DNA of 64,000 bases. Source: Nyssa sinensis. Lineage: Eukaryota; Streptophyta; Magnoliopsida; Cornales; Nyssaceae. The stretch spans positions 19,213,985 to 19,277,984 of the forward strand of contig CM018038.1 of assembly GCA_008638375.1 (NCBI GenBank), written 5' to 3'. Shown piece by piece: positions 10,384 to 22,000 of this stretch. A program made the translations under genes and the position numbers. Under the pieces are notes generated by a model. It was not told where the DNA came from. It made no database searches and saw only the letters and a list, made by a program, of their open reading frames with translations. Numbering within the stretch: the stretch's first letter is position 1; each line of letters starts with the position of its first letter.

Positions 10384-13300
10384 TTTGGTGTAAAGATTCG
10401 AAATTTTGGAATAATTTTTTTTTTTTTTATAAGGCAATATTTGAATTTCTTTAAATCTTATTTACTTTTAATTTAATTAAATTACATTATGTGAATGTGT
10501 GTACAATATATGATTTACATGGATACAAGTGTCTATATATAGATAAAGTGATTAAATATATATATATATGTATACAGTATACATCAGATGTGTGTGTACT
10601 GTTGAGTGTGTGTACGGTGTGTGGGTTAGTTTGTGTGCAAGTGGGTGTGTGTGTGTCGAAGTGCGTGGGGTGTGTGTTTGTTTATTTTATGTTATATGTG
10701 TACAAATATTTGTGGTAATGAAAGAAAAGAAAGAGAAATCAGAAATATCAAAAAGCTGGTCAAACAAAAGGGGCTGGTGATGAACAGAGAGAGATTAGAA
10801 AGGGAGAAAAGGAAAAGAGAGAAAGAAAATGGGGAGTTTGCGAAGCAGGGGGTGAGCCGCATGACTGAAGGGGGTGGCGGGGGGCCTATTGGGACTGCGG
10901 GGGATCGAGGCAATGGGCGACAAAGGTGGTAATGACATTGAGCACGATTTGGAGGGCGATCGATGCTGTGACCAGTAGCAGTACCGGTGATGTTGCGCCC
11001 GACCCCAAAATCCTGATCGTGAGGCGATAGAGCAGTGATGGGTTGATGCGGAAGGCGACGCTGTTGGCGGATGGGTTTCAACAACCTGCTGGGTTTGAGT
11101 GTGGTCTGAGAAGGACGGGTTCTATAAAGCAGGGAATAGATCGGCGTCGGTGGCGTTTGTGCCCGACGCTTCGTTCTTGGTTGCAGAGATGATGGCAGGG
11201 GTGGTCGATCTGATGATACTGTGATGTTGGGTCTCTGTTTGGGTGGAGGATTTTAGATACGCTTGTATATTGCTCTGTTTCATGGCAATGATTGTTTGTG
11301 GTCAGTGTGTATGTTATGTTGTCCTCTGATAACACTTGGGTTCGTTTGTTTTGCAGTGGTTGATGGGTTTTCATTGGGTTCAGATGGGTAGCAGCAGAGG
11401 TGGTTTTGTAGTGAGATTTTTGAGGATTTGGTTGGGTCTCCTATGGCGGTACAGCATATCGCTGTGTGTGTGTGTGTGAGTAGCGATGCGGCAGTGAGGA
11501 GGTGACAGTGGCAACGGGAACAAGGCTGAGACGATTTTGGCATTGGCCAACATTGGGTGATCACCGGGTAGTCATTTGAATGAGTTGACGGCAGTGATTG
11601 AGTTGGGAAAAATCCCTGGCTCCATTTTTTTAAGGTAGCCTTGGTAAATTGTAATGGGTTTCAGATCAGGTTGTTGAAAAGCTGGACCATAGCAGTAACA
11701 TGGAGTATGACAAATTGGACGGCAAAGAGGAAATTGATTGCTCTAAATGGGCGGCTTACATCGTGCTTCACTGTTGCAAATGAGATCATTAGTTATCTCT
11801 GAGCCGGGGATGTTGGTCCTTTCTGTGTTGGTTGATTTCTCATGAGCATGCTGGCTGATGGTGGCTGCTATGTTAAAAATTGGACACGGAGTTAAAGAAT
11901 GGCTCGGTGTAATTTAAACAAGGGTGTGATCCATGAAATGGAAGTTGGTGAATCAGGAGAGGGGCAAATGATGGCAGTATCAAGCGGTGAAGGGTCAGTT
12001 GGATGCTATTGAAGCATCAAGTATGAGCCGTGCATTTGTTGTAAGCAGATTGGATTGAAGGAACGCGAAACAACAGGGTAAGACACTGAATTTTAGTCTT
12101 GAATTTTTAGAAACATGAAAAATTAGATTGATTGTAGGATTTCCTTTAGCATGAAAATTGTTTTAGATGTGTAAATTTGGAATCAAGAAAAATAATCTAG
12201 GAACTAGGGGGAAGGAAACACAGCTTAGCGGTTGAGTTTTGTGATTTTATTTAGGCCAAACCGGGTCGAGTCCGACCCGACCCACCCATTCAGATGGCTG
12301 CCCAGTACTGTTACTTTGTGGGTAAAATTTTAAATTTAAGTTTGGAAGGTGTTTGGTTGAAAAGGAGAAGCTATCCAATTATTGGCTTATAATAGAAACG
12401 TACAGGAAAAACAATGGAAACTTATAGGAATTGGAAAAATTGTGGGCAGTGAATAGAACCTTGTGAGATTTTAATTATACCTAGAAACTTGGGTTAATTG
12501 TGAATTGACCCAAGTGAATAAAATAATACTTAATAATAATTTAAAGGGTAAAATTACCAAAATGCCCTTGATTCAAAGACTAGTCAAACGAACCCCGATT
12601 GAAATAAAAGAATAGTGGATTTTTATTATTTCGAATGTTCTGAACTCAATGGTAGGGTATGATTTACAAAAAGAGGTCTCAGGATGTAAGAACCCGTGAA
12701 AGTGCAAAATGATCGTTTTACCCTTTTTAGCCCGGATACCCAAATTAAATTCCGCGAAAGCCTAAACCGACTTTGTTCGGTGTTCCGGACTCAATGGTAG
12801 AATTTAATTTGGCAAAATAAAACTCATAAGATAAAAACATAAAATTTGATGAATAACATAATTCAAGTAGCAAATGGACTGAGTGACATTTTATGATTTT
12901 AGGGACACCGAAAGGCAAGGAGAAGGCGGTCTGACTTTCTGCATTCTTACTGTTTGTCCAGTTACCTTGCGAGCTCGATTTTCTTTGGGTTGAGACAGCC
13001 CGTCAAGTATGATATATTGTGGTAAGTAAGGAATAGGATTAAGTTTAGGAATGATTACATGTTGATTGAATGAGTCATATATTTATTTGTTTGATGTTAG
13101 AAAATCAAATAAGGAACGTTGCTTTAAAGAAAAGAAACCTTGAGTTAATTGTTTACGTTGCTTATGTGTTTCTTGCTGCTCCATGGATATATGATTTATT
13201 CTATGTGTTGTGTTATACGTGATTTATATTTTTGGGGAGTTGTTAAGATTGTGAACACATTACTTAAGTATGTATTTTCGTTGATCATGTATTGCATACA

Positions 13301-13536
13301 TTTATGTGGAAGAGGTTTTATTATTCAGATGTTGTGATTGCTTTAAGTGGAATACATTGTTTAAAAGCATGCTCTATGTGTTGGTAAATTGCTTATCTAA
13401 GATTGTATTATTGCATGGTGGAATCAAAGCATATTGGTATAGCGTGATTCATTGAAAGCATAGTGTGGGTTGAGCACTTGGTGCTGTGCATACGTGGTTA
13501 CTCAGGTCATCGGGGAAGGTCCGTAAAGTGAGTCAT

Positions 13537-13748
13537 ACATGGTACTCAGCTTCCATCGGATGTGTTCCGAAAACGAGACATGGTACTCAACTTCCATCAG
13601 ATGTGTTCCGAAAATGAGACATGGTACTCAGTTTCCATTGGATGTGTTTCGAAAACAAGACATGGTACTCAGTTTTCATCGGATGTGTTCCGAAAATGAG
13701 ACATTGTATTGGTACTCAGGTTCCATCGGATGTGTTCCGAAAACGAGA
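13537..13748. repeat. 41-bp minisatellite, five copies
   Basis: Units start ACATGGTACTCAG and end GTTCCGAAAACGAG. The first four are 41 bp and the fifth carries a small insertion. They differ by a few substitutions. They lie inside the probable solo LTR. Confidence 0.92.
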
Positions 13749-13900
13749 CATGGACATGGCATAGAGTTGATCGACATGGGTGTGACATAGAGTTGACATG
13801 GGTGTGGCATAGAGTTGACATGGCATAGAGTTGACATGGGTGTGGCATGAAGTTGTCATGGCATAAAGTTAACATGGGTGTGGTGTAGAGTTGTGTAGAT
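13749..13900. repeat. Short degenerate GACATGGGTGTGGCATAGAGTT repeat
   Basis: Several diverged copies of a unit of about 22 bases built from GACATGG, GTGTGGCAT and AGAGTT, directly following the 41-bp array and perhaps grown from its ACATGG motif. Confidence 0.8.
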
Positions 13901-14508
13901 ATGTCACGCACATTTTTATTACATCGTATTAATGAATTCATGGATGCGGTATAGAAATTGCATGGGTGTTTTATGGATAAAATCAGTACATGGCATGATG
14001 ATTAGAAAGACATGTATAAATGAATGCACACTTGCACATGCCACATCTTAGATTATGTTAACGAGTTGGATGGCATATAAATTATTGCTAGTACATTATA
14101 TGATGATGTTGAATGACATGTAGATATAAATGTATACTTGCACACGTCACGCCCTTAATTTTGTTCCTTGCATTAGCATTATATTATACCAGCAATTGAG
14201 CTGACCCATTCATGGGATAACACCTTACAGATGACGCTCCTAGCACTTGAGACTTGAGGAAGTCTTGCAGAATGGAGAAGATATGAGCTTAGGAGGATAT
14301 TTGGCCCGTGGGGGCATATTTTGTGATGTAGGAATTAAGCCCAAATGACATGTTAAATGTTTTTATTGATTGTGCTTTACATGGATGTACATTGAAGGAA
14401 ATGAATGTAAGTTTGGGTTGAATCCGTTAGATTGTCCTTTATTTTATTTTCTTTTAGTTTCGTTACACTCACCCCCGGGTTCGTGAAAATTTGGGGCGTG
14501 ACATTTGG

Positions 14509-15860
14509 TTTATGTGATCATATGAATTCGATTGAAAACATTTTGGTATAAGTAATATGAAAAAATATTGTAGCAGCCAAAAGTCCTTTCAAAATCGTGT
14601 CAAAGGTTATATATAGTCCTAGGGTTAAAAGGGAATAGTTTCCTAAACAAATTTTAAAAATTCGCACTTTTTCCCGATTGGTTGTTCGAATGAGGCCCTT
14701 AGTCATTCAAACAAACTTCAATATAAGTTCAAAAATTAAAACATTGCTTTGATCATTCAACCCATTATTCTTATGAGGTCACATGAAGCCTCAATATAAA
14801 GTCTTTGGTTCGCTTGTTAGAATGAACTATGCCACGAGATCCCCCAAGAGGCTTAACGAATCTCACGGTATTGGTTGTTCGAAAAATGTCAAGGGTTGTT
14901 TGAACAATCAAGGTAGAATGCTCAATTTAACAAATAACTTGGTATGAAAAATTGTTATAAATTAAATTAAAACATTTTCTTTATTGAAATCTTGAGTCAA
15001 TTTTTAATACCAAGATTAATGGACAAAGTCACTCTTAGAAATCAATGCTTAAAACAAATAGAATGCATAAAGTGTGTGTGTGTGTGTGTGTGTGAAAATT
15101 CTAGGCCAAATGTATCCAAACACATTACCTTACTTACCATTATGACTACTGCCATTGAGAAAGAATCTCCACGAAGCTTTAAAAGCATAGACTTGGACAC
15201 ATTACAACGTAATAGTTTTGTTAATCACAGATTAGCTAACAAAAATATAGACTAAAAGTCCTAACATTTACAGTGAGGGAGAATGAAATGGCAACACTTA
15301 TGTATAAAGCAGATAGAAAATTGGTACCAAAATGAGTGTGCTAATAGCATAGGTTTGTGGAGATTTTTTTATTATTGACTATTTGACTTATTTTTTGTTT
15401 CTCCTTACTATTTTTATTGATAAATAATTATCAGGTTAAAACGGTCAATTTGCACTAAAACTAACATCCATTTATTAACAATGTTTGAGAGGGAAGTGCT
15501 GTGTAATTTAAAAAATATGGGCAAGTGCAGTGTATTTGTCAAGTAACAAATGAGAGGTTAGTGTAACTTTTCCTTTAAATTTTGAAACGTGGTGCTTTTT
15601 TATTTTTATGAAAGCAATAGAATACAGAGACAAACCAAACCTAACAACAACGAGAGCCTTTCAAATATAGATTCGAAACAAATAAATCAACTTAGTCCAG
15701 CCCATTATTGGGTGGAAATAATACTCACATCCTCTTAAGGAAAGTGAGACTTGAACCCAGAGTAATATTTTGTGGGTCATGCATCTTCACCCATAATCTT
15801 GCCCACCACTCATGCCAGTCTGTTTTTTTTTTTTTTTTGGGAAGTAGTGTAAATGGGTAA
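14509..15860. other. Intergenic, no gene recognised
   Basis: AT-rich, with a (GT)n run at about 15073-15095. No protein-like frame of usable length was seen. The stretch 15650-15830 has GACTTGAACCC and GGGTCATGC text reminiscent of a repeat, but no boundaries could be drawn. Confidence 0.5.
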
Positions 15861-17670
15861 GGTGGAATCATCTTCTATGAAGTTTTGATCTGACCCACGT
15901 CTTTTTAAAATTTATTGACCCGACCCAAGCACTTTTAAAGTTATTTCTCGAACCCATGTAGTTTTAAAAGACGCTTTTTGAACATGGGCTTTTACAAATT
16001 AATTTGTAACAAAACGCATCTTTGAAATGCGCTTTTTAAAAACGTATTTAGAGAATGCGCTTTTAATTAACCCTGATCCATTAATTAAACTACCATGAAA
16101 GCGCGTGGCCAAATTGCACCTTTATGTAATGCGCCTTTAAAAAACGCAACTTGAAAATGCGCCTTTAAAAAATGCATTCCCAAATTGCGCCTTTAAAAGG
16201 TGCATTCCCAAATTATGCCTTTATGAATGATATAAGCCAACCATTAGAACACAAACTCTCTCTCCCTCTCTTCTGCGTTTTGTCTCTTTGCTCACTACTC
16301 TTTCTTTGTTCACTGTTCTCTCTCCCTGCACAACAGACTTAAAGCCCCCACCCCTATTTTTGCGTCAGAGTCTCTATAACAGACTTGACCTAATATAGTG
16401 CTATCACCCTCACAACCATCTATTGAAAGGTTAGTCTCTCTCACCCTCTCACTTTCACAGTCTTCTGAATCTCTCATCTCTCTCACTTACAGTCTAAATT
16501 TCTCAAACTCTCTCTAAATTTTTCACTCTTTCACACTAACAAGAAACCTTAATCTCACTACATAGAGTAGTTGGTATCTCACACTCTCTAAGCAATCTGT
16601 GTGATTTAGATTATTGGGGAAAATGTATATTATTCTACCAATTTTGATGTTGTTTGATTTAGATTATTTGATTTTCAATATGTGATGATTTTTGTTGCAA
16701 TATAAATGAGAAACCTTAATGCATGACTGGGTTTGTATATGTATCAATGCTTGAAGTTATGATGCACACTACTTATTTGATTAAATTAAACCTTGCAGTG
16801 GTAAGCCGTTTGTCCATTATGATTGATTTTTACTCATTTAGTGGGCATCTCTTATGGCTATTCATCTATCCACTTCAGTTATGTCCAACCAAATCACATG
16901 TACGCAGTGCTAATCTTTTTAAATCTTGTGGTTACTTATCTAAATGATGGTGTAATGACAATTAACAAAGTTTTTCTTTGCAATGAGACTTTGCTCTTTA
17001 TTTTGGTATGTACATTCAACATGTTTTTGAACCATTTAATGGTATAATTGTACATACAAGTATGCGGTTTTGCTTCAAATGGATTCGTAGTTTTCTCAAA
17101 ACTCAGCACGACAAAATTGAAGCAAAAGGAAAATATAGATTGACTATATGTTAATGCTTGTAATATTGAACAAAGTGCTCAAGTAAATTTAGTGATAAAT
17201 TTTGATTCAAAATATTTGTCTTGATGTATGAAGAGAGATTTAAAAATTGGAATGTCTCATTGTCACTGCATGTTGGAATAATTATTCATTGGCAATATGT
17301 AACAATTGAGTTTAAGGATTGAATGAATAGAAATGTTTGTTCCAGCTATGTAATATTCATTGGCAATATAACAGGTCAAGATTGAATGGAAAGAAATATT
17401 TGATTGTTTCCCAGATCTATTGCAGAAAGCATTTCTTAGTTTATCAAAATTTATTACACTTTAAGTTGAATTTTACATGCTTGTCTTGTGGATTCATGTG
17501 CATGTCTTGGGGATTCATGTCCATTTCTAATAAAATAACTTCTTAAATCTCTATGAAGGTTTTAAATGACAGAAAGACGCGCAAACGTTATGATTTTCTT
17601 GGGAGGAAAAATATATTATAGGGAACAAGGGTTTTCCTATGATTTGGACATTCCCTGAAGTTGCATTCGA

Positions 17671-18000
17671 GTGAAGTACGGAATTAGTTATACTCAGTTT
17701 TTAGATATTGTTTATGGTGTACTGCAGTTAGACATAAATCTCTATCAGTTGAGGATGACATGTAGATTTCCATCGACACTAAGACCACAATTGATAACAT
17801 ACATGCCGTTGGAAATAGTTGATGATAATACTGTTGAGGTTATGCTAGATGTTGTGTTTGAGAATCATGAAATAAATAATATTCACTTGTATGTGCAAAC
17901 AGAGGATATGTTTGAAGGGTGGGGTAGTAGTCAGACTCTTGGTCAATTCACGATACTACTCACACAAGAGTATGGGAACTCGTCATTTGACATCCCCTAG
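17671..18000 (+). pseudogene. MULE transposase N-terminal fragment
   Basis: A 109-residue frame ending in TAG, with ISYTQFLDIVYGVLQLD, LRMTCRFPS, YMPLEIVDDNTVEVMLDVV and IHLYVQTED. This pattern (short strand, helix, PL..D..V..M.., then LYV) is like the N-terminal domain that precedes the DDE transposase in many plant MULE proteins. No DDE domain or SWIM zinc finger follows; the sequence changes directly into a tandem repeat. It is therefore a deleted, non-functional copy. Assignment is from pattern memory and moderately sure. Confidence 0.5.
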
Positions 18001-18021
18001 AGCTCGTCTTTTGAGCCCAAC

Positions 18022-18500
18022 ACAAACCGACTCCGGATCGACACCTACCATTCCATCACACATAAATACAGTTGCACGAATTGATCAGATGAAAAAACAT
18101 GACATCGGTAGGGTACTTTACAAGTTGAAGGTACCAAACCAAATTTGAACTTTCAAATTGTTAATTCCTTGGGTTTGCGGGTAAAAATTTGCATAAAAAA
18201 ACAAATCGACTCCGAATCGACACCTACCATTCTATCACACATAAATACAGTTGTGTAAAGTGATCGAACGAAAAAAAAACATGACATCGATAAAGTACTT
18301 TACAAGTTAAAGGGATCAAACTAAATTTGAACTTACAATTTGTTGTTTCCTAAGGTTTAGGGGGTAAAAATGTCTAAAATAAGACAAATGTACCTTGGAC
18401 CGAAACCTATCATTCCATTACACATTAACACAAGTGTTTGAATTGATTTGAATAGGAAAAAATTACTCGTACCGAGTAATGTCACAAATTAACAGTGTGC
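18022..18500. repeat. Tandem repeat of about 180 bp, 2.6 copies
   Basis: Copies start ACAAACCGACTCCGGATCGA (18022), ACAAATCGACTCCGAATCGA (18201) and ACAAATGTACCTTGGACCGA (18384). Each continues with ACACCTACCATT-like text, CACATAAATACAGTTG, GACATCG...GTACTTTACAAGTT, and ends in a GGGTAAAAAT run. Copies 1 and 2 are close; copy 3 is more diverged and truncated. Period about 179-183 bp. Confidence 0.85.
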
Positions 18501-19018
18501 TATTTGATGTGTTGATTTATTGATAAAGACGCACTTTGAGATTGCGTTTCTTAAAGACGCATTTTGGTGATGTATTTTTTAAAAGAACATTTTTGAAATG
18601 TGCTTTAATAGTATAATTAAATTATACCAAAGACTTTAATCAAAAGCACAATTCCCAATTATACTTATAAAAGGCGCATTTTCAAAATCTATTTTTGTTG
18701 AAAAATTATACATAAAAATGTATTTTAGAATTGGGCCTTTAAAAATTACATGGGTATGAAATTAAGTTTAAAACTACTTGGCAGCTTGGGTCAAGATGAA
18801 AAAAAGTAGGATGATCCGGGTGAAAAATTTCATCTTTATATTATTATTATTATTATTAAGAATGTCATATGTGAGGGACAAGATTATGGTAGAAGATGCA
18901 AACCGGTCATTGAACTCACGACTTACTTCTAATAAAAATGATTTACTTACCAAACAGGGAGGTCTACATACCGGTCAGCGTACGGGTCTATATACATATA
19001 GCATGGAATGCGGCAAGT

Positions 19019-22000
19019 ATGACCATTGAAGATTCTCTCCCCTCCACCCGTGAGACCAATCTGACGAACTCTTCCCTCCCGCCCGTTATCCTGGCCGCTC
19101 CCCCTGGCGGGGATGTCGAGGTGGACACATCACCACCACCACCACCACCTCCTTCGGCGGAGCCACTACAGTCGTCGCCTCCACCATCACAATCACAATC
19201 ACAACAAACACCCAACATCATGATTGCATCCAGGGATCCTAATTCCCTTTTCAGCGGTGGTGGAATCAGGTTCATTTGCCTTCTGCCCACTCTCTTCTGG
19301 TTCTAGTTTTGATTTCATTTCCCTAATTAATTGCCAATTACTGTCATTGTGAGTGTGATTATTTTTGATGTGTTACTCTTGATTATTGTTGGGAGTTCTC
19401 TCAATTTTGTTAATTGTTTGATAAACTTTTGAGGTTTTCTCTGTTTTATTAACTATTAGCTTATATTTTTTCCCTGGCCGATAACTGTGAAGTTTGTCAC
19501 ATATAGTGGTATTCACCTTTCTGTATTTCTCAAATTCATTTGATTTATGACCTTTTTTTTTGGTGCGATATTTGCTGTTGTGCGATGCATTATTATTTTG
19601 TTGTAAGGGAACAAGTATATATGTGTCCTTTTTATTGCTTTAGTCACTTCTTTCTTAGTTTTGTTGCTTGAGGTTATGAATTCCATGGGAATTGAGTCGT
19701 CAACTAGAAGAAAGTAGACATGAATTTGGAGACATCAGAAAATTTAGGGAGCGGTGTATAAAGGTGGGATGGAGGTTAGTGACAGGCATAATCTTGGAAG
19801 AGTTTACTGGAGTATACGCCGATATTTTGAAAGAGTTTACTGGAGTATTAGTATGTAACAAGACATAATTCTCAAGCTATAATAAACTCGTTACGATTCC
19901 TCTTTTTAATTTTGAGAGAAACGACGGAACTAGGGGTGCGTGGGACCTGAACCAATTTGAAACTCAAACCGAAACCAACCATCTTGGGTTGGGTTGGTAC
20001 CGTTGTCTATGTTGATGGTTTGGTTTGAGAACCATGTTCTTACGCGTTGATTTGAGATTAAGACTCATCTAAACCGAAACAACCTGAGATCCATGTACAA
20101 GACCTAGTAATTTGGAGCGAGGCTGTATACAAAAGGCTTAGATGTGTTGTATTTCTCTAATGTGAGGAAACCTTGAAAGCCATCCCACTTTAGAAGAGAG
20201 TTGTAATTTCTCTCCACAAAGACCTTATATAGGGTAAGACCATCTAACATACTCTGATGGGCTTTTGAACGCAGAAGGCTATCAATCATTTCCAATGGCA
20301 GGGCTGCAGTCTAACTATTTTAATAGAAAGTGAGATTTTTTGAAAATTTGAAATGTTTGGTCATGTCATTGGTGAAACCCAACTTGAACTTAGCCAACCC
20401 GAGAATTTTCAGTTTGATTCAGTTTGGGTCTTAGGAACTTATGGTTTGTTTTGGACTCTAAGTTTGAGAATCGGCTTAGGTCAGTTCAGTTCTAGGTTTG
20501 ATATTAATCCAAACCAAATCGACCCATGTGCACCCCTAAAGGGAAGATAATTATAAAAAAAGGTCAAAGACTATAAAATAAGCCAAAATTTTAACTCATC
20601 TGCTATCTATAACTCTTTTTTAGTTTCACTAGTGGAAGAGAGAATGGGAAAGAAATAAACTTCCTTTGATACTTATAAGAAGGAAAAAATTAAGAGGAGT
20701 AGAGAAAATAATAGAAGTTTTCAAAAGGCAGTCTATAGAGAAAAGTGGCAAGAGAAGAAGGGAAGGAAAAGGATGGGGCCTTAGTGAGGCCTTTTTTCTT
20801 GATACTTGTCCCTTGAGTTAAAGTGTTGTCTGTCTCAATCATTCCAAAACACCAATTTGTTTTTGAGGTGATATTTTTTTGTGGCTTAGAGAGATGTTTC
20901 TCTTTCTATAAACCAATTTCTCATTTTTTTTCTTGGTCATACAAATTAAAGTATGGAAAATGAATGATATTTAAAATTTTCTCTTTCTGTTTTTTCGCTG
21001 AATCAAACAATGTGTAAAGAACAGAAAAGAGAAAGAGGAGAAACGATGCATGAAATTAAGGTTGAAGATCAACTTTTGGGTGCAAAATGTAGATGATCAA
21101 ATTTCATAAAAATAGAATTTAAAGGGTTGAAATATTTTATTTTTAGCTTAGAAGGATTGGTTATATTTTATTTAAGTATTGTTAGTTTCTCTGTTTAATA
21201 TAGTTTTAGTTTTATTTTATTTGTAATATTTCACTAGGATTGGGCTGGCCTATGGAATTTTTCTTCTTGAGCATAGATTTGAATTAGGGTCCAAGTAGTT
21301 ACTGTGTTAGGATTACCTGAGGGTTAGGTTACTTTGGGGGTGAAGTAATTAGTATTTGCATGAATTTACTTGGTGTGAAGTTACTTTGGGCCAAGCAACT
21401 TAACTTAGGACCTAGGAAGCTGAGAAGCTTGTAAATAGGTGCTATAATATATTATTTAGGCATATTTTTCAAGATTAAAAGTTCAAATCATATATTTACT
21501 TTAATTTCTTATATCTTTCTTCTTGGGGTTTATTTTAGAACCCCACAGCTTTTGGTGTTCAGGCCCTCATAAGTGGAAATAGTAAAAATCTCCCTCTACA
21601 ACTAGATTTGCAGGTTTTTGGCCTTGATATAGGTTATCATTGAGTCCATTAGTACTTGTAGCATTAAATTCTCTCTACCAGGCTACATTAAGAAAAGAGA
21701 AATCTCATTTAATTTGATGTTTGTTGTGGTAGAGCAAGCTGAAAGAAAATTAGAGGAGAAAAAAATGTCTCAGCCTTTTTGAGGTGCCGAACATTATGCT
21801 GATTTCTGGTACTTGATACCTATTGTAAACTATTTCTACAAATCTTGTTTTATTTGAGAGGAAATACTTATGGGAAAAAGAGGGGAAAATTTTTAAAATA
21901 TCTTCCCACTTCCTTTTTTCCTCTTCTCATTTGGCGCAAAGGTAATGTTGCTCCATTGTGACCTGGAGGTCACGAGTTTGTGTTGCAAAAGTAGCCTCTC

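Larger units (their letters stand above)
10389..14503 (+). mobile_element. Probable solo LTR of a chromovirus-type gypsy element
   Basis: The right end reads CGTGAAAATTTGGGGCGTGACA, in which GGGGCGTGACA is a familiar LTR end of Tekay/Del-like plant chromoviruses. It is followed by TTTGG. The same pentamer TTTGG at 10384-10388 precedes TGTAAAGATTCGAAATTTTGG, a good LTR start (TG...) with the CGAAATTTTGG block common at such starts. This gives a 4115-bp TG...CA unit with a 5-bp TSD and no internal domain. No PBS or pol follows. The interior holds a purine-rich stretch, GC-rich sequence (10790-12080) and two minisatellites (13537-13900). Length and boundaries are inference from the termini and TSD. 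Confidence 0.6.
15861..18822. mobile_element. Decayed Mutator-like element with long imperfect TIRs
   Basis: The left end (GGTGGAATCATCTTC...GATCTGACCCA...GACCCAAGC...AACCCATGTAGTTTTAAAAG) recurs in reverse complement at the right end (CCCGGATCATCCTAC...TCTTGACCCAAGC...ACCCATGTAATTTTTAAAGG). Subterminal parts on both sides are filled with short copies of a GCGCCTTTAAAA / AATGCGC motif. The interior has a CT-rich leader (about 16250-16520), an N-terminal transposase-like fragment (17671-18000) and a repeat of about 180 bp (18022-18500). No clear 9-bp TSD was found, so the ends are approximate. Confidence 0.55.

Noticed and set aside
10633..11084. Overlapping open frames on both strands in GC-rich DNA
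   Set aside because: Inside the probable solo LTR; Gly/Pro-rich shadows without domains.
16723..17546. Several frames of 69-74 residues
   Set aside because: Low-complexity hydrophobic peptides in AT-rich MULE interior, no family resemblance.
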